64,000 nt of DNA from Enoplosus armatus. Lineage: Eukaryota; Chordata; Actinopteri; Centrarchiformes; Enoplosidae. Both the position numbers and the translations under genes were made by a program. Shown here piece after piece: positions 24,999 through 35,566 of the stretch. Every line of letters begins with the position of its first letter. The stretch's first letter is position 1. The stretch covers positions 21,694,501 through 21,758,500 of the forward strand of contig NC_092186.1 of NCBI RefSeq assembly GCF_043641665.1. Direction: 5' to 3'. The notes beneath the pieces are model-generated. The model worked only from the letters and a program-made list of their open reading frames with translations, was not told the origin of the DNA and made no database searches.

Positions 24999-26824
24999 TT
25001 TTTAAATGGATCTTGGACAAAAAAAAGGCACAATAATGATTTTTTTTTCTCCAAATACAAAAATACCTAGACTTGATTGAGATTCACAGTCTTTGTGTAC
25101 AAGTGGTTTTTGCTATATTAGTACACATAAATCCTTAACATGCTGGAGGTCACCTGCACAAACTCAGATGCCAAGGTAGTTCGATCTGCTTCAGAGGAAC
25201 AAAAAATATGAAGCACCAAAGACAGCAATGAAATAAAAGCTCAATGGGAAAGTTCACTTAAAATGAATCTCGGGACTAGACTTGACTTGGGGAACAAATC
25301 TCTCTTCATCTTGCTAATGGAGGACAATCAGCTTCTGTTGACCGTATTTGGTTTGAATAAATTATCTCAGGGTAAACTAAAGCTCTAATGTAAGTCTGAT
25401 TGATTTAGATTTTAGCCTACAGTGAACTGGAGCAGCTGCACGTTTTCTTGTAGTGACATCTGATAGTAGATTTACAGGGTCGAGGCTTTAAGGGTAGATT
25501 AACTAAATACTGAAGTGAAAAGATTACAGTCTTGTCTATCTACATTCCACAAATGTCATCTTAAAACTTAACCATTAAAAAAAAAAAAAAAAAAAAGCAC
25601 TATAGGCAACACTTCACTGCGCTTTATGCTCTGTGCATCCACAGCGAAATGCCCTTGTGTCATGCTGGTTAGTCAATACAGCTGATTGATAGAGCGATAG
25701 TCTGTAAACAACAGCAGAGTGCAACACATGCGTACAGTCTGGGACACTTTTACGACCATTTGAAACCAATGACTGTCTACTACACAGGTACAACTAATAG
25801 GATCACAGACTGTTCTGTCACTGCAGCTGGTCCTAGATTATCATTCTTTTATAACAAAAGCTTCATATTTTAAAGCTTCTAATCAAACATCATCAAATAA
25901 TAACTGAGGCATCATTTGCTTGATGACAGGACTGAGAGTGAATCATTTACCAAACACACAAATCTCTTCATATCACAAAGGGATATTCGAGTAAATGCAT
26001 CCAGAACCGTGTAAGATCGCCTGCGACTGGACATCGGACATGTTGAAATACAAATACAGCTGTAACAAAATAGGATCACCTACATGTCAGCACAGCTGGC
26101 GGCAGGTGTTTACTGATAGCACACCTACCATTGATACCACGATACCGAGCATTTAGTGATACAGAACCAAACAAAAGCAACATAAATCTCTCTGCACACA
26201 GTGAAACAATCTGTCCCGATCTCATGAAGTTGATCCATACTTAGGTCGAACATTCTTCCGTTTAGGCATCATTTTAAGCACATCAAACATATTATTCATA
26301 GGGGTTTCTGCTCACGTGCATGGCTGAGACCTTCTAAAATACTAACTGAGGCTCATTTTTGTGATGCTAACATTACGTTTAAGTACATTCATGTCTTGAA
26401 TGGTATTTTTTTTGCACAATACAGATGCCGGAAAACAGGAAGGGAAAGGACAAAGACGCGCCCTGTGAATAAAATCTTTATGTTCCTTCAAACTTCAAAC
26501 ACTGAAAATTAAAACACCATATCCAATTGACAATAAAAATGTTCTTTTGCGAGGGTGAAATTTTAGCTTACATCACTGACAGTAAATTGGATTGTGAATG
26601 AAGCGTTTGCCCTGAGACCTGTCCAGTTTAGCTGTGGAGGCGGTGGAGGATATGAGCGCTGTGTGATTTCATTTGTAGATCTGTAGGGGGTCCTCTGCAG
26701 CCGGCTTTTGAAGTTAGATGCGATATCCGCTGGGAGGGAGGAAGACGCTGGGAAAGGAGGAGGGGGAAGTGATGAGAGAGAGAGAAAGAGAGGAATGAAG
26801 GGAGAATGAAAGGCTGACAAAGAG
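24999..26824 (-). other. possible distal ror1 3' UTR or intergenic DNA
   Basis: About 1.8 kb of unique-looking, AT-rich DNA between two minus-strand AATAAA signals. It contains a poly(A) run on the plus strand (about 25577-25597), a polypyrimidine stretch, and a minus-strand open frame around 26563-26973 of unclear meaning. It may be transcribed as long 3' UTR; nothing in the sequence settles this. Confidence 0.3.
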
Positions 26825-27813
26825 TTTATTGTCCAATCAGAAGTGCTCCCAGCTTCCTTGTTCCTGGAAAGATGTATACTGAGATTTGAAAAAGGCGAAA
26901 AAAAGCCTGTGTCCAAGGTACAAAAGTGTCGGATAGTCATGCTGAGGTTGCGCAAAAAACATTCAGGTGTCATTTCCGAAGAGATTTTGTGTGAAAATGA
27001 TGATGCAGATCGAGTATTTTAGCCAACTTATGGCCGAAAGCCAATCTGTTCTAGTTTGGATTCCAGCGGCTTTGATTGGGAGCTGTCACATAGCTGTTAG
27101 CTGTCTGGCCTTGTGTACTGGTGTATTTGAGCAGGTCGGTGCTGGTCGTCTCGGTAAAAGCTGCTGAACTTCTCGTTTGCTCAGTCCGGTGTTCCCAGGT
27201 TTTGTGTCCGCTTGGTTATAGCTCGCTAAACGCAGTTTCTTTGTACAAGCAAATGTACAGCACACGTGTTTTTAATATGTCCTGAAACAAGCAAGTCACA
27301 CCACTGCTGAAAGGCACCCAAAGGTCATGGTATAAAATGTCAGTGTTTCCTTCACATCCTGCATCAAACCGTCCACTGACTGGGTTGTTGACACAGGAAC
27401 TGTTTTGTCAGACTGTTGTACAAATCATTTCTTAGGACGCGTGATGGACTTGCTACTTTTTTGTTAAATTTTCTTCCTTAATAAAAAGTTCTTTTGAATA
27501 TATATCTTTGTATTTCACTCATTCATTCAGGACTTATGTACCGTATTTACACAGAGGTTAAAATAATAACATTTTCAAACCGTGGTAGTAAGTACACTTG
27601 CTTTAAACAATAAGGCATTAAAAAAGTCAGACAGCTGTGTATATACTTGTGTAGCTGCGGCAGTGTTTGTTGCACACCCAAATGAGCGTCCAGGCCAGTT
27701 TCTGTTGGTCTCCTTGTGACCAGAGGAGAATTGTTCGACTGGGTCCCTGTGGGCGGCTAAATTTCTCAAATTTGGGTCCCGAGCAGAATGAGCGTGAGTG
27801 TCCCTCTTTCTAT
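26825..27813 (-). other. ror1: presumed ror1 3' UTR (proximal part)
   Basis: Non-coding sequence directly after the ror1 stop codon. No cDNA evidence is available, so the end is uncertain. A minus-strand AATAAA (plus-strand TTTATT at 26825-26830) lies about 1 kb past the stop. A second, at 24993-24998, would give a UTR near 2.8 kb. AT-rich sequence with short open frames continues between them. The segment is unlikely to hold another ror1 coding exon because the protein terminates with the family's normal C-terminus. Confidence 0.5.
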
Positions 27814-28522
27814 CTACAGGTCTGCGGTGATGATCGAGTCGTTGTACATCAGTACGTCAGAATCAGCAGCGAGCAGCGCTGATGTTTGTGATGCGTGGTC
27901 CAGTTGTCCTATCCCCTTCTGGCAAAGTTGTCCGTACACCTGAGCCTGCACTCCGCCGCTCCCCGGCATGATGCAGTGGGAGAGCAGCGGCGTGTTGGCA
28001 TCATGGTTGGAGCCCGTGGTGGAGGGCACTCCGCTGACGTGACCCGTGCTGGTGGAGCCGCTGGCGCTGCTGGGTGAGCGGCTCTTGGGAGGAGGCAGGT
28101 GGTGCTGGATGACCCTGGTCGGTGGGACAGGGGGAGGGAAGTGGGCTGGAAAAGCTGCGTATCCTGGCGGGATGGGGTATCCGTTGACGGGGATAAAGCG
28201 CTGGTGGGTTTGGGTCACAGCCATGGGTGTCCAGGCTGTGATGGGAGCCATCTGGCCGGGTGAGGGAATAGCCTGGGCTGGGTAGAGGTACCCCGCAGCC
28301 GCGGCGGCGGCTGCAGCATAGCGGGGGTTGCTGAGGTTGCTGACAGGACTGGCGCTCAGCGAGGTGGTCTGGGTGGTGGCGTTGCCTCCTCCACCAGAGG
28401 GCGTACTGGAGCTGGCGTGGGATGACATCCCCTCCCAGGCTCGCAGGCGGGCGTGGATGTCCTTGAAGCGCGGTCGACGTCCTGGTCCCTCCTGCCAGCA
28501 TTCGGTCATCAAACCATAAAAC
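27814..28522 (-). CDS. ror1: ror1 exon 12, kinase C-lobe end and cytoplasmic tail, stop
   Basis: The final coding exon, 709 nt including the TAG stop. It begins FYGLMTECWQEGPGRRPRF (end of the kinase C-lobe) and continues to KDIHARLRAWEG. A first Ser/Thr-rich block holds NATTQTTSLSASPVS. An eight-alanine run follows NPRY, then a Pro-rich region (RFIPVNGYPIPPGYAAFPA, PPPVPP, LPPPKSRSP), a second Ser/Thr-rich block (SASGSTSTGHV) and an acidic C-terminus ending IITADL. The order of tail modules matches human ROR1, whose end is MISAEL. The alanine run and the AVTQTHQ region are not in the human protein. Acceptor TTGTCTTTCAG. Confidence 0.98.
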
Positions 28523-29136
28523 CTGAAAGACAACAGAGTTACTTAGTTATCAGGCTAATTAAATAATCAAATTTTAATGCCTACAAAACACCTTTTTTCT
28601 CCCACATTGTTTTGTGTGTGTGGGATGTGATATATTCCATATTGTTCTACAAAAACTCTGTATGTGATGGGAATGGTCTTAGTAGTAGTAGTAGCTGTTT
28701 TTCTTAGCACAGCTAAATATACGTATGTGGTTCTGCTCGTGATCACTACTTCATTCAAATATCAAAAAATAAAAGAGAGAAGTAAAATAAAAAATGAATT
28801 TTGAGGAATTCTGATTACCCATTTTATATTGCATAATGTGATTGTGACTTGAAGAGGTTAAAATGGAGTTTGGGTCTTAAATTAAGTCTCAGTTTTTTGT
28901 TTTTTTTTCCATTAATAATTAGCACAACAAGGAGAGGGCCTTTAAGAGGAAACTAAAGGGGAACATGTGTTGCCTTACTAGCCTGACAGATGCCATGTTG
29001 GTTGTTTAAACTTCAGAAGTCTGTGGGCTTTGTAGCACAAGGTGAGAATACAAAGAAGTTACACAACATATGTACTGTATCACCGTCTCATAATTTACAC
29101 AGCTTCTGCTGATTAGCAACATTAACCTGAACACAC
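28523..29136 (-). other. ror1: ror1 intron 11, within kinase domain
   Basis: 614 bp, phase 2, splitting the Arg codon in CPPRFYG. GTGTGT donor, CTTTCAG acceptor. Short TAG repeats near 28681; otherwise plain. Confidence 0.9.
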
Positions 29137-29501
29137 CTTGGCGGACAGTCCTCGGGGCAGGGCAGCAGCTGCCTCTTTCTCACCATCTCCATCACTTCCT
29201 GGTTGGAGAAGCCGTAATAGGGCTGCAGACCGTAGCTGAAGACCTCCCACAGCACAACTCCGAACGACCAGATGTCCGAGTCTGTGGTGAACTTGCCGTA
29301 GGTGATGGCCTCGGGGGGCATCCAGCGGATGGGCAGCAGAGTTTTGGGCTGGAGGCAGTAGTAGTCCGAGGAGTAGATCTCTCTGGAGAGACCCAGGTCG
29401 GAGATCTTGACGTGGAGCTGTTCACCTACCAGAATGTTCCGAGCTGCAAGGTCTTTATGGATGTAAAAGTGGCTGGCCAAGTACTCCATCCCAGCAGTCA
29501 C
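29137..29501 (-). CDS. ror1: ror1 exon 11, kinase catalytic and activation loops
   Basis: A 365-nt exon carrying the catalytic-loop sequence IHKDLAARN (HKD in place of HRD), [11 protein letters not shown] (DLG in place of DFG), and the activation-loop tyrosines in IYSSDYY. WMPPEA (APE motif) and [17 protein letters not shown] follow. The HKD and DLG substitutions are shared with human ROR1 and fit its pseudokinase character. In human the residue after DYY is Arg; here it is Cys (DYYCLQPK). The exon ends PEDCPP plus two bases that complete Arg with the first base of the last exon. Acceptor ATCAAACCCAG, donor GTGTGTTC. Confidence 0.98.
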
Positions 29502-29688
29502 CTGGGTTTGATTAGTCAGAAAGAAAACAATCATTTAAGGAGGACGTAGCTGTGAAGTATGTCTGGAAGGAGAAACAGGACAGCAAAGAGAGATGACAAA
29601 ACTCAATCAACTTGAGAAAAGCAGCAATCAGCAAGCAGAATCTCTACTTTCATGAACTGAAATAAATATGACTGCTTTCATGTCCCAC

Positions 29689-29916
29689 CTGTATGGCCAT
29701 GTGCAGGAAGTCTCCATGATCCAGGCTGGATTTCACAGTGCCGTCCTCGTCACTGCTGCAGCCAACGTCGGAGTGCGGTGAACGCATGATGAGGAACTCG
29801 TGGAGGTCCCCTTGGGGCAAAAAGTCAAACAGCATACAGACAGGCTGCTCCTGGGTCACCACACCCAGCAGACACACCACGTTTGGGTGCTGCAGCTCTG
29901 TCAGCACTGCGGCCTC
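29689..29916 (-). CDS. ror1: ror1 exon 10, kinase alphaC to hinge
   Basis: A 228-nt, phase 0-0 exon. It begins with the alphaC glutamate ([18 protein letters not shown]), crosses the hinge ([16 protein letters not shown]), and carries the ROR1-type insert [16 protein letters not shown] followed by [16 protein letters not shown]. That insert distinguishes ROR1 from ROR2, which has a shorter VGSTDDD version. Acceptor CCGTGACAG, donor GTGGGACA. Splicing the donor to exon 11 gives [12 protein letters not shown], matching human IAIQIAAGMEYL. Confidence 0.98.
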
Positions 29917-30619
29917 CTGTCACGGAAACCAAAACGAATCAGTGAACGTCAAGCAGGAAGAAACTTCATTTCAGCTAAGACTTTTTATATGCTCATTGGA
30001 GCCTGAAACCTTAAAGTGATACTCCAGCTTAAATCTACTGTTTGGCCATAAGACGCTTGTTTGGCCTGTTTCAAACTCAAAAGGTCACTCTAGGTGTCTT
30101 TAAAGGCTGGCAGTCCACGTCTGCCTCATCCTCTGCACATGGAAAGGGAGGATTATGTTTTTACAAGTCGTCTGTTTCAGTCCTCCTTCACATTTTAACG
30201 CATCTGGACCATCCACCGGCAGTTACAGTTTATTTTTGGAACTATTTCAAGTGAATGAATCTGCTGTTCAGTGATTTTCAGCCGTATATACAGTCTGCCG
30301 TCGCCCACCATGTCTACCTACTGTGCAAATATAACAAGTCATGCTTCAAGTCTTGTGGGAAGAGAGATCTTTCCACGGGGGAAAATAGTCCTTTGTAGTT
30401 TAAAACAGTAGATTATTTTAGTACCACATTTTATTTTTAGCAATGCACATACAATTGCCAGTTAGAAGCATGTCTTTTAAAAATGACTTACTATTTAGCC
30501 TTAGAGCTGCTACACATGGTTGATTTTTGCATGTGTATCCATAAACGTTTGAGTATTTCTTTTAACTTGAATGGAGGAAGTCAACTTAAAAGCTTTGGAG
30601 GCAGAGATCCATTCTGTAC
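29917..30619 (-). other. ror1: ror1 intron 9, within kinase domain
   Basis: 703 bp, phase 0, between DFQQ and EAAVL of the kinase. GTACAG donor, GTGACAG acceptor. No exon or clear repeat. Confidence 0.9.
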
Positions 30620-30799
30620 CTGCTGGAAGTCGCCCCACTGCTGGGCATTGGAGACATCCTTCAGGGTCTTGATGGCCACGAGCTGTGCCTGGTCCATGCC
30701 CGGCAGATACAGGTGACCCTTGTAGATCTTCCCTAAGGTGCACTCTCCGAGCTCCTCCATGAACCGCACGGCCGACAGGGGAAGCTCTTTGGCCTTACT
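30620..30799 (-). CDS. ror1: ror1 exon 9, kinase N-lobe start
   Basis: A 180-nt, phase 0-0 exon encoding [19 protein letters not shown], the nucleotide-binding loop [11 protein letters not shown], and the beta3 lysine in VAIKTLKD. The glycine loop is GxCxxG rather than the canonical GxGxxG, as in human ROR1 (GECAFG). The usually aromatic tip residue is Leu here. The exon ends at DFQQ before a GTACAG donor; acceptor CCCTCTGCAG. This is the start of the cytoplasmic kinase domain, which family knowledge describes as having little or no catalytic activity in ROR1. Confidence 0.97.
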
Positions 30800-31831
30800 C
30801 TGCAGAGGGAAGGAGAAAGAAAGAGGAAGAAGTGAGATCAGTGTGTGGAGAGATGTGACAGAAGAATTAGATCATTATTTTCTTTGTTCGGCCAGGACTC
30901 TTTCCTCACCATTATCCTTGTACGGAGAAGTGAAATGTTGACATGAAGTTTATGTTGGTGATTTTAATTCGGTGCAGGCACACTGCCTGATACAACACCA
31001 AATATGCGTTTGAAACTTTAAAAAACAAATGAAAGAATAGCCCAGAGAGTTGATAATTGTCATAATGAGACTCAATCCATTACATCAGCTCCTAATGACT
31101 CCCTCTTAGCCTTTGGAAAGCGATGTTGGAAAATCTGGCAACACGTCCACAGTTTTAAAATGTCATTTCACTGGCAGGTTGGCAGCTGTTAGGAAGACTA
31201 AGCAAAAATACGCAGCTTTCTTTGTGAGGGGGGGCATTACCTTTGTAGTCTTACTGAGGAGGATATAGCCTGCGTTTGTTTGTCCAGCAGGACTGAGCCG
31301 AACTGTGGGATCATGACAAGGTTTTATAATTTATTTGGATCAAATCTAATTCATAATTAAAAGGGCACCTAAAGACCTGCTTTAGCTGGAATACGCTCTC
31401 TTAACAAATTCAGCAAATGCATTCAAACCCAGACAGCCGATGTTTATGTCTCTTATAATGAACACTATAGACTGGGACCAGGTTCAATTATTAGTGTTAT
31501 AAAGTCACTCATTAATCTTTATTTACTCATTCGAAAAAGGGGACTTAATGTTAAATTACTCTTTAAAACTGATTGATTTAATTTGGTTAGGAAGGCAAAC
31601 AAGTATGAGCGTCAATGAGAAAACAAACATTGACAAGATGCCAAAGTTTGCTGTCAAAGCAACGTCAGACACTGTGATACAATAGACAAAAAATTAAAGT
31701 TTAATTTAAACATTTTAGGAAGTTAAAAGTTCACATCAACATCAACAACACCCACTGCAACTGATTCAGAATGATACATGTTCATTTTTAATATGATACA
31801 TAAATAATATAAATAATACATTATCAAGAGA

Positions 31832-31833
<2 letters not shown>

Positions 31834-31881
<48 letters not shown>
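31834..31881. repeat. GT microsatellite in ror1 intron 8
   Basis: 24 uninterrupted TG units. Another GT tract lies at about 32023-32049. Confidence 0.95.
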
Positions 31882-31882
<1 letters not shown>

Positions 31883-33210
31883 CTGTACTTGAAGATAAAA
31901 GGTGAGGAGAGGTTGGCAGTGATTTTTAGTTTCCAGGAACTCTGAGATGAATAATGAAATTCCTCGGTGAGCAGGAGAGAGACACACAGGCCTGTATGAT
32001 CTCTGAGGGGGGTGGTGTGTATGTGAGTGTGTGTGTGTGTGTGTGTGTGAGGGGGGTGTGGGGGCCTGCTGATATTATGAGAGACACAGATGTTTTTGGT
32101 TATGGGTTTGTTTCACCCCGTCTTTTCTCCCCACACCCAAACCCTCAGATCCTCCTCACACCACAGCAGGTTTGTGTGTGCGTGTGTTTATGTGTGTCTA
32201 AATGGATTGTCACAGGCAATGGCCCCTGGGTGACCCTGCAGCAAAGCCTGCTGGGTAGCAGCCTAACCTCAACCATAAGAAAAAAATCGTAGATAAGAGG
32301 GGTCATGAAGAGAGACTTGGCAATAATAAAAATAAATGACTGTATAATTTGCATGCAAATCCTCATTTACCCGAACTGTCCTGTAGGTTACAGTACTTAG
32401 CTACCAGATTAGATACACGTACAGGAAAGAGCTAAGACCTGCACATTTCAGGCCCTTGTTGTCCACAAAGACCATTCAAATTTAACTGTATAATTCCATA
32501 ACTGCATGGTTGTCGCTCTGAAAAACCTTCTTTGATCTCCCGTAAACCACGACTCTTTGCAGATACAAGGTAGTCATCTGGACGCAGTGAGGAGAGACTC
32601 CCTTTTGAGGTCAGTGAAAGATGTGTTCCATCGCAAAGAAAATAAAAAATAAAATAAACCACAGATATTAATGGCTTCTGACGCTCCGGTGACAGTTTGC
32701 GGTTCTTTCTGCAGCTGTTGATGGTAGTAATATTATACACACTACCTTGAGCATCAGCTCTGGTTTGCACCAGCAGACACACTGTCTGGATAACACCCCT
32801 CCCACCACCACCACCAAAATTATGTGGAAAAAGATAAACAGACATGATATGACTGAGTGTGCAACCTTGACAGAAATATGATCCTAATGTGAGCTATGTG
32901 TTGGCCTGGCAGAGCAGGGGGCTTGATGATCTACATTACAAAGAGGCTCTGTGGAAGAGGGCGGGGATGAAGGAGAGCGAGGGGGGCGGAAAAGAGGTAA
33001 AGGGATGGAGGGAGAGACAGAAGAAGAGCAACAAAGAGAGATGGATGAAGTGAGAGCAGGAGGGGGGAGGAGGAGTGTGAGGGGGGAGAGGTGGAAACAG
33101 AGACAGTGGGAGAGAAATAAACAGAGAGGAAAAGAGCTGCAGTTGGACATTCCTGGACCTGCTGAGCTCTGATGATAGAGATCTGAAGCTTTGCCTGAGA
33201 CCGGTCATTT

Positions 33211-33252
33211 ACACACACACACACACACCACACACACACACCACACACACAC
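33211..33252. repeat. CA compound repeat in ror1 intron 8
   Basis: CA tract with CACACC interruptions. A purine-rich GGA/GA tract precedes it at about 32950-33130. Confidence 0.85.
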
Positions 33253-33703
33253 CAGTAACCCCAGCATGCTGCGACGTTTCCCAGTTGACACACACACACA
33301 CAGTGTTTTGACTGCTTCCTCAGTCTGCTCTTGTGACTTAAAAAGACAAACACACCGCAAAGGAGCACCGGTCTAGATTGACCACAAAATGGTCAAAAAG
33401 TCCAAAATGCTGTGTGAGTGTATGCAAGTGCGTTTTTAGCAGTACGGGTGCTATTCTACAAACAGGGGATGCTGGAGTGAGATGACGGTGGGAAGACTCG
33501 AGTTCATAGTTCTGATATGTTGAGCAAGAATGCGGCAGAAAGAAGGAAAGTGTGCAAAAACGTATACTGCGATGTCTCCATGAGCCTAGAGCCCTCACAC
33601 ACCTAACTTGGTTTGGTTCAAACAAACTGTGGTGCATTTGCCCAGTTAGTTTGGTTTGTTTAGGCTGCTGTAAAAGCTGTCAATCAAACTCCATGTGAAC
33701 TCT

Positions 33704-33745
33704 GTATATATATATACATATATATATATATATGTATATATATAT
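33704..33745. repeat. TA microsatellite in ror1 intron 8
   Basis: About 20 TA units with two single-base interruptions. The tract is self-complementary. Confidence 0.9.
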
Positions 33746-34523
33746 GCAAGAACATTTGGTAAACATGCGTGTCAACATGCGAGTGCAGGGTTTTTCCCTG
33801 ACACATCACAGTGAACCGGAGGTAAAACAGAGTGTACGTCCTACTCCATGTATTTTAGCAATCCTCCTTAAACACTAACTATCATTCCCTGGTAATATTA
33901 ATGCACGAGAGGCCTTTTTTTTTTATCCTGTTTCTACCTGTTTGTCGTTGTACATGGCGTACAGTATGAGGTCCAATACCAGTCTCAACTAACAACCCTC
34001 ATAATCAATTATTTCGGTGACTCCGGAGAACATAAATACAGACGTCAGAAGCAGTTCATTACTGCACAACTCGCTGTCAGTCATGAGAATTTGATTTCCC
34101 CACATGGGTCCATGTAGCACTGATGATGCAGGATGATGTCATCAAAGCTGTCCAATCAATGAGTTACCATCATGTTTACTCCTCTTGGTTTGTTTGTAGT
34201 AAATCAGCGTGAACATGAACCTAAGGCGCAGCAGACTATACCACTGGAGCTTGTCATTAAAGTCATCATTAACACTTCAACATAAACAAGTGGGATTAAG
34301 CCCCATAATGTATTGGTAATGTTATATGATTGATTGAAGTTGCAGATGACATTTTTTCTCTATCGTCCTATCATATATCCTCACGTTATGTTTTAATCTT
34401 TTATGGGATATGGAAGTGTGTACATTTCATTTGAGTCCATTTTTCCCCTTGTGCTCCGTAAACACGGACGGAGAGCCTCCATCATTTACTATGTGCGTAC
34501 ACGCTGTGACTGTGCTGCTTTAC

Positions 34524-34738
34524 CTTTGGCTTGTATGCAGTTGTGAGCATGGACATCTCCACGTTTTGCCCCCGGACTGGTTTGGGCTGGCGAGGGGCAG
34601 GAGGCCTGGGGGACTTCTGGTTGTTGCGGCACACGCAAATGAAGAAGAAGAGCAGGGCGATGGCCAATGGGATCGCCACACTGGGAACCAGGATGTACAA
34701 GATCTCCATGTTGCTGCCGCCAGACTTGTCTTTATGGT
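34524..34738 (-). CDS. ror1: ror1 exon 8, transmembrane helix and juxtamembrane region
   Basis: A 215-nt exon. A short extracellular stalk (HKDKSGGSN) precedes a single membrane-spanning segment starting MEILYILVPSVAIPLAIAL and ending FFFICVC. A basic stop-transfer sequence (RNNQK), a proline-rich stretch (SPRPPAPRQPKPVRG) and QNVEMSML then TAYKPK complete the juxtamembrane region. The membrane helix appears identical to the human one. The juxtamembrane part differs mainly in the added prolines (human has SSSAPVQRQPKH). Acceptor CTCTCTCCAG, donor GTAAAGC, ending on a codon boundary. Confidence 0.98.
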
Positions 34739-35320
34739 CTGGAGAGAGAGGAATAATATCAGATATATAGGCTACTGTATGGCAGGGCGATGTAATGTGA
34801 TAAAGTGGCACACTAGAGCAGTCGACTGCAACTATTTTAATAATCGATTAATCGTTGAAAAAAATGTAAATAACTGACGCGATAAAATACATTTGAAGAC
34901 GTCTCATGGGGCTTGCGATGGCAATGTGTCACTATTTTCCGACGTGTTATGGACCAAACAAATAATCATGAAAAGAATCATTAGTTTCAGCCCTACAGCC
35001 AAATGATAATAATTTTGCCAATCCGTAATATTTTTCATAACATCTTCGATAATACAGTAAGAATAATAAAAAAAAAGTGGTGACAAATAAGCATTGTCCC
35101 ATTATGCAAATTTATTTGCACACTAGGACAGCAGACGAAGGAGATCATGAACAACTATATGAAGATGACTAAATCTTCTCTTTATTATATTATTATCATT
35201 TTAGTTGAATAAGAAATGTGTTTTGGAAATCAAACCAAGTATCTGCGAATGTGTCACAAAGACATCATTACGCGCTGTGACTCCCGTTATTAGACACTTC
35301 GACATATTGTGGTCGCTCAC
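34739..35320 (-). other. ror1: ror1 intron 7
   Basis: 582 bp containing an interspersed-repeat copy (34818-34998) and AT-rich DNA. Confidence 0.85.
34818..34998. repeat. GCTGCAAC/TTAATCGATT repeat copy in ror1 intron 8
   Basis: Starts CGACTGCAACTATTTTAATAA followed by TCGATTAATCGTTG, includes GTTATGGACCAAACAAATAATC, and ends AATCATTAGTTTCAGCCCTA. It lies between the TM exon acceptor and the kringle donor (intron 7), starting about 80 bp upstream of exon 8. It is shorter than the 1.4-kb copy, so internally deleted. Confidence 0.6.
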
Positions 35321-35566
35321 CACAGATGGGTATGTCACAGAGCTCCATGCGGACCCCCTCGTCCAGCGTGAAGCACCAGGGGGCCTCGTGCTTGTTCCCA
35401 GGGTTGCGGCAGTACGAGTGTCCTCCATTCAGCTCCGGGTAGCGGACGGCCAGGTAGGTGTGGCTGTGAGGATACTGGGAGTTCCACGGCTGACACTGAC
35501 GCCCCGACTTGGTCATGCTGACCGTCCCTCTGTAGTCTGCCCCGCTGTTGTTGTAACACTTGTGAT
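35321..35566 (-). CDS. ror1: ror1 exon 7, kringle domain
   Basis: A 246-nt exon encoding a complete kringle. All six cysteines are present, in [31 protein letters not shown] and PIC. The diagnostic [11 protein letters not shown] motif is intact. The domain is close to human ROR1 ([21 protein letters not shown]). Acceptor CCTCTCCCCCAG, donor GTGAGCG. The last base (G) joins AC of the next exon to make Asp (DIPICD). Kringles outside the coagulation and HGF families are typical of ROR and MuSK-like receptors and mediate extracellular protein contacts. Confidence 0.98.

Larger units (their letters stand above)
30800..34523 (-). other. ror1: ror1 intron 8
   Basis: 3,724 bp between the transmembrane and first kinase exons. 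It holds GT, CA and TA microsatellites and a purine-rich tract. No exon was seen. Confidence 0.85.

Noticed and set aside
26563..26973. 136-codon minus-strand frame as an extra ror1 coding exon
   Set aside because: ROR1 already ends normally at 27814, so this lies in the presumed 3' UTR. Its exon-like motif is reported separately as a finding.
3761..27813. Search for UBE2U exons between the genes
   Set aside because: No frame resembling a ubiquitin-conjugating fold or its active-site region was found. Very small exons could still escape notice.
28001..28501. 166-codon minus-strand frame
   Set aside because: Out-of-frame shadow of ror1 exon 12, whose true frame encodes the conserved ROR1 tail.
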